This document shows positions 62,203 to 64,000 of a stretch of 64,000 bases of DNA, piece after piece. The stretch is from Saturnia japonica (taxonomy: Eukaryota > Arthropoda > Insecta > Lepidoptera > Saturniidae), in the NCBI GenBank assembly GCA_033032175.1, contig CM065318.1, positions 7,998,001 to 8,062,000 of the forward strand. The letters are read 5' to 3'. The notes beneath the pieces were generated by a model. The model worked only from the letters and a program-made list of their open reading frames with translations. It was not told where the DNA came from and searched no databases. Both the position numbers and the translations under genes were made by a program. The stretch's first letter is position 1, and every line of letters starts with the position of its first letter.

Positions 62203-63432
62203 ATGTTTTATCGAGACTCTAGCAGTGAACGTGAAGTTCCGAGTGATAAATATCAAACTGTAAACGATCCTTTGGCTAGTAAGTATTGTGAACAACTAAT
62301 TTTGAATATTAATGTCGTCCTCTTTGAACTTGGTTGTAAAGGTCCAGTCTTTGAAGTAAAATCACATCAGCAAGACTGCATGCCTATTTAAGTTTAAAAA
62401 AATGTAATTGTTATATTATAAGACTAAAAAAGGCTCATACATTTTGACAACTAATCATTTTTATTTAGCATTTAAGTAATAGTTAATATAAATTAATATT
62501 ATGGCATAACACTACATTATATGATCTTATAAATAAGTTACACTTTCAGTTTTCATTTTTTAGAAAAATGTATAATTATATGTATAGAACTAAATGTACG
62601 TAGTATTACTTGGATCATCATCTCATGCCCCACTAATCGCCACAATGAGCAGTCCAGAAAAAAGTTTAAATAAAAGAATTTACTGGGATCTAAGTAATTT
62701 TAAAAAGTGCCTACTTATAACATTGTAACTTTTGTAGTAATAATGTGCTTTCCTTTTTTTAACTAATTCTAAAAACTGTTTTCATTATGCTTTGCTGTAA
62801 CATTTTGAGAATTTTCAAGTACAGTTTGATACATAATTACTTAGGGGACTTCGGGAACAAATTACTTGAGAATATTCAAATGTTCAACATGTATTCAAGT
62901 TCATCACATAATAGTTAGTCCTCTGTAGGAATCAAACCAATTTAGCTTATGATTAAATAGATGTGTCCTGGGGATTAACTCACTTTAAATTTGAATTGTA
63001 TTTCAATGATAATTACTTGCCTATAAATTGCTAGATTGGTTGATATTTATCACTGATCTGCCTCTAAGATTCATAACATGAAGTTAGATAGTATAACCTT
63101 CTTCGAAAAATAGGCTATGAAATACAAGAATCATTTTTATTATTAGTATAGATTTGGAAGGTAATTAGAGAATATAATCTTGAGGCATAACACACTATAA
63201 ACTTTTTTCTTTTCTAGTAATATATAATGAAGGTCTTTGGAAAATTAATAAAGTTTCACCTCTGTGCAACTTGCAATACTCAGAAATTAAACTTAAACAG
63301 TATGCATTGAAGATACGCCATGCTTTGGTTAGATTGCTGCAAAATAACAACTCTCTTAAGTATACTGTGAAGTTTGAAGAGCAACAATTGAAATACTCTG
63401 AATCTGATGCCAACTCTATTGTAGTAAGTTAA
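62203..63432 (+). CDS. CENP-L-like candidate, two exons seen
   Basis: Exon 1 is 62,203-62,278 (MFYRDSSSEREVPSDKYQTV, then NDPLA), donor A|GTAAGT, phase 1. Exon 2 starts at 63,218 after TTTTCTAG and joins in phase: IIYNEGLWKINKVSPLCNLQ, YSEIKLKQYALKIRHALVRL, then FEEQQLKYSESDANSIV. The pattern LW.I..VSPL...YSEIKLK.Y...I is close to the start of the CENP-L core (LW.IYRVTPLYKF.Y.NLK.YS). At 63,423 the frame meets GTAAGT, a good donor, so more exons probably lie beyond the window; if unspliced it stops at 63,430-63,432 with AATAAA at about 63,488 (97 residues). CENP-L/CENP-N belong to the inner kinetochore. The identity rests on one short block. Confidence 0.5.
62279..63217. other. Intron 1 of the CENP-L-like gene
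   Basis: AT-rich, nothing else seen. The acceptor is preceded by a pyrimidine tract ACTTTTTTCTTTTCTAG. Confidence 0.5.
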
Positions 63433-63525
63433 AAAATAATATTTTTAATTGAGGCTATAAAAGCTCTTGGATTTCTATATAAATCAATAAAATAACACAC
63501 TGTGTCGTCCGCTCTCAAACCGTGA

Positions 63526-64000
63526 TTAATTTTTTTTTAACTTTTTCTCAGCTGCCCACTCCTTACCGCCGACGGATTCGCTTGAGCTATCATTGAAGAC
63601 GCCTTTCTTCTTTTTCCCTTCAGGAGACGATTCGGTCAACTTCGGATGTTCTTTTTTGTCAGATCTGCACATTCTTCTGATAGGTAAAGAATCGGATGAT
63701 CTCGAATCGTTTGTACTGTCTCGCTCTGCCGACGAGGATATCTCCTCAGAGGACGATTCCATACCGGTATCTTTGAAGTCCTCGTCGGTTTCGTCATCAT
63801 CCTTTGAGGGCACGTCCAGCGAGTTAAGCTTCCTCGGTCTCCGATGTTGTTTCCTCTTCATCTTTTTAACTTCAACCGGTTTACCTTGTTCGATTGCTTC
63901 TCTCTCAGCCTTGAGTTTCTCTTCCTCAGCTGCTTCTATTATAGTAGATATGTCTTTCCCTCGACCTTGATTCCCGGCGCTGGTCGTTGCCTCTACAAAC
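63526..64000 (-). CDS. C-terminal part of an unrecognised acidic/basic low-complexity protein
   Basis: The minus-strand frame is open from the right edge to the stop at 63,526-63,528, about 158 residues. It reads GNQGRGKDISTIIEAAEEEK (predicted helix with EEEKLKAEREA), then a basic patch VKKMKRKQHRRPRKLN, a Ser/Asp/Glu-rich tract (DDDETDEDFKD, SSSEEISSSAERD) and a basic end EKKLKKN. Alternating acidic and basic low-complexity segments suggest a nuclear, chromatin- or RNA-associated protein, but I recognise no domain. It ends about 100 bp after the CENP-L-like exon, so the two genes are convergent, or this one is nested in an intron of the other. Confidence 0.6.
   Translation of the reverse strand, partial: FVEATTSAGNQGRGKDISTIIEAAEEEKLKAEREAIEQGKPVEVKKMKRKQHRRPRKLNSLDVPSKDDDETDEDFKDTGMESSSEEISSSAERDSTNDSRSSDSLPIRRMCRSDKKEHPKLTESSPEGKKKKGVFNDSSSESVGGKEWAAEKKLKKN

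Noticed and set aside
63593..63970. 125-codon plus-strand ORF, Ser-rich
   Set aside because: Mirror of the acidic Ser/Asp/Glu-rich minus-strand coding sequence, whose open frame reaches the window edge.

Overview
The window is nuclear DNA of an insect, most likely a moth or butterfly. It is AT-rich, has spliced genes with long introns, and about half of it can be read as relics of transposable elements of kinds common in Lepidoptera: BEL/Pao, jockey-like and RTE-like LINEs, several mariner types, Helitron, hAT, P-element, PIF/Harbinger and tRNA-derived SINEs. No rRNA, free-standing tRNA or CRISPR array was seen. The order is inferred from repeat and protein resemblance, not from a search.

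Layout. 1-7,437: a mariner-like element on the minus strand, split by a nearly complete BEL/Pao retrotransposon (725-7,097, two LTRs, 4-bp target duplication). 8.8-10.9 kb: an RTE-type LINE tail and a hAT (ZMYM1-like) relic. 11.5-15.0 kb: a decayed jockey-like LINE (minus) carrying a mariner with TA duplication and 32-bp inverted ends (12,387-13,690) and a tRNA-derived SINE. 15.5-16.8 kb: a broken Cys-rich gene of an uncharacterised insect family, with part of it copied in inverted orientation. 18.1-24 kb: a fold-back element, a solo LTR and long stretches with nothing recognisable. 24.4-25.7 kb: a P-element/THAP9-like relic with an intact intron.

Host genes. (1) RMI2-like OB-fold protein, two exons, plus strand, 26,123-26,858. 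(2) HSD17B4 / peroxisomal multifunctional enzyme type 2, minus strand, 14 coding exons from 59,862 down to 28,763; all splice phases agree and give 723 residues ending in the peroxisomal signal SKL. This gene fills 31 kb because its introns are packed with transposon relics. (3) A CENP-L-like candidate, plus strand, two exons from 62,203, probably running out of the window. (4) The last coding part of an unrecognised acidic/basic low-complexity gene, minus strand, 63,526 to beyond 64,000.

The host genes do not form one pathway. RMI2 acts in the BLM/TopoIIIa dissolvasome and CENP-L in the kinetochore, while HSD17B4 does the hydration and dehydrogenation steps of peroxisomal beta-oxidation. The most notable points are the complete HSD17B4 model, the RMI2 and CENP-L candidates, a mariner with a full-length transposase ORF but a changed first catalytic Asp, a long-terminal-inverted-repeat element holding only a LINE-type gag, and the inverted Cys-rich gene pair.
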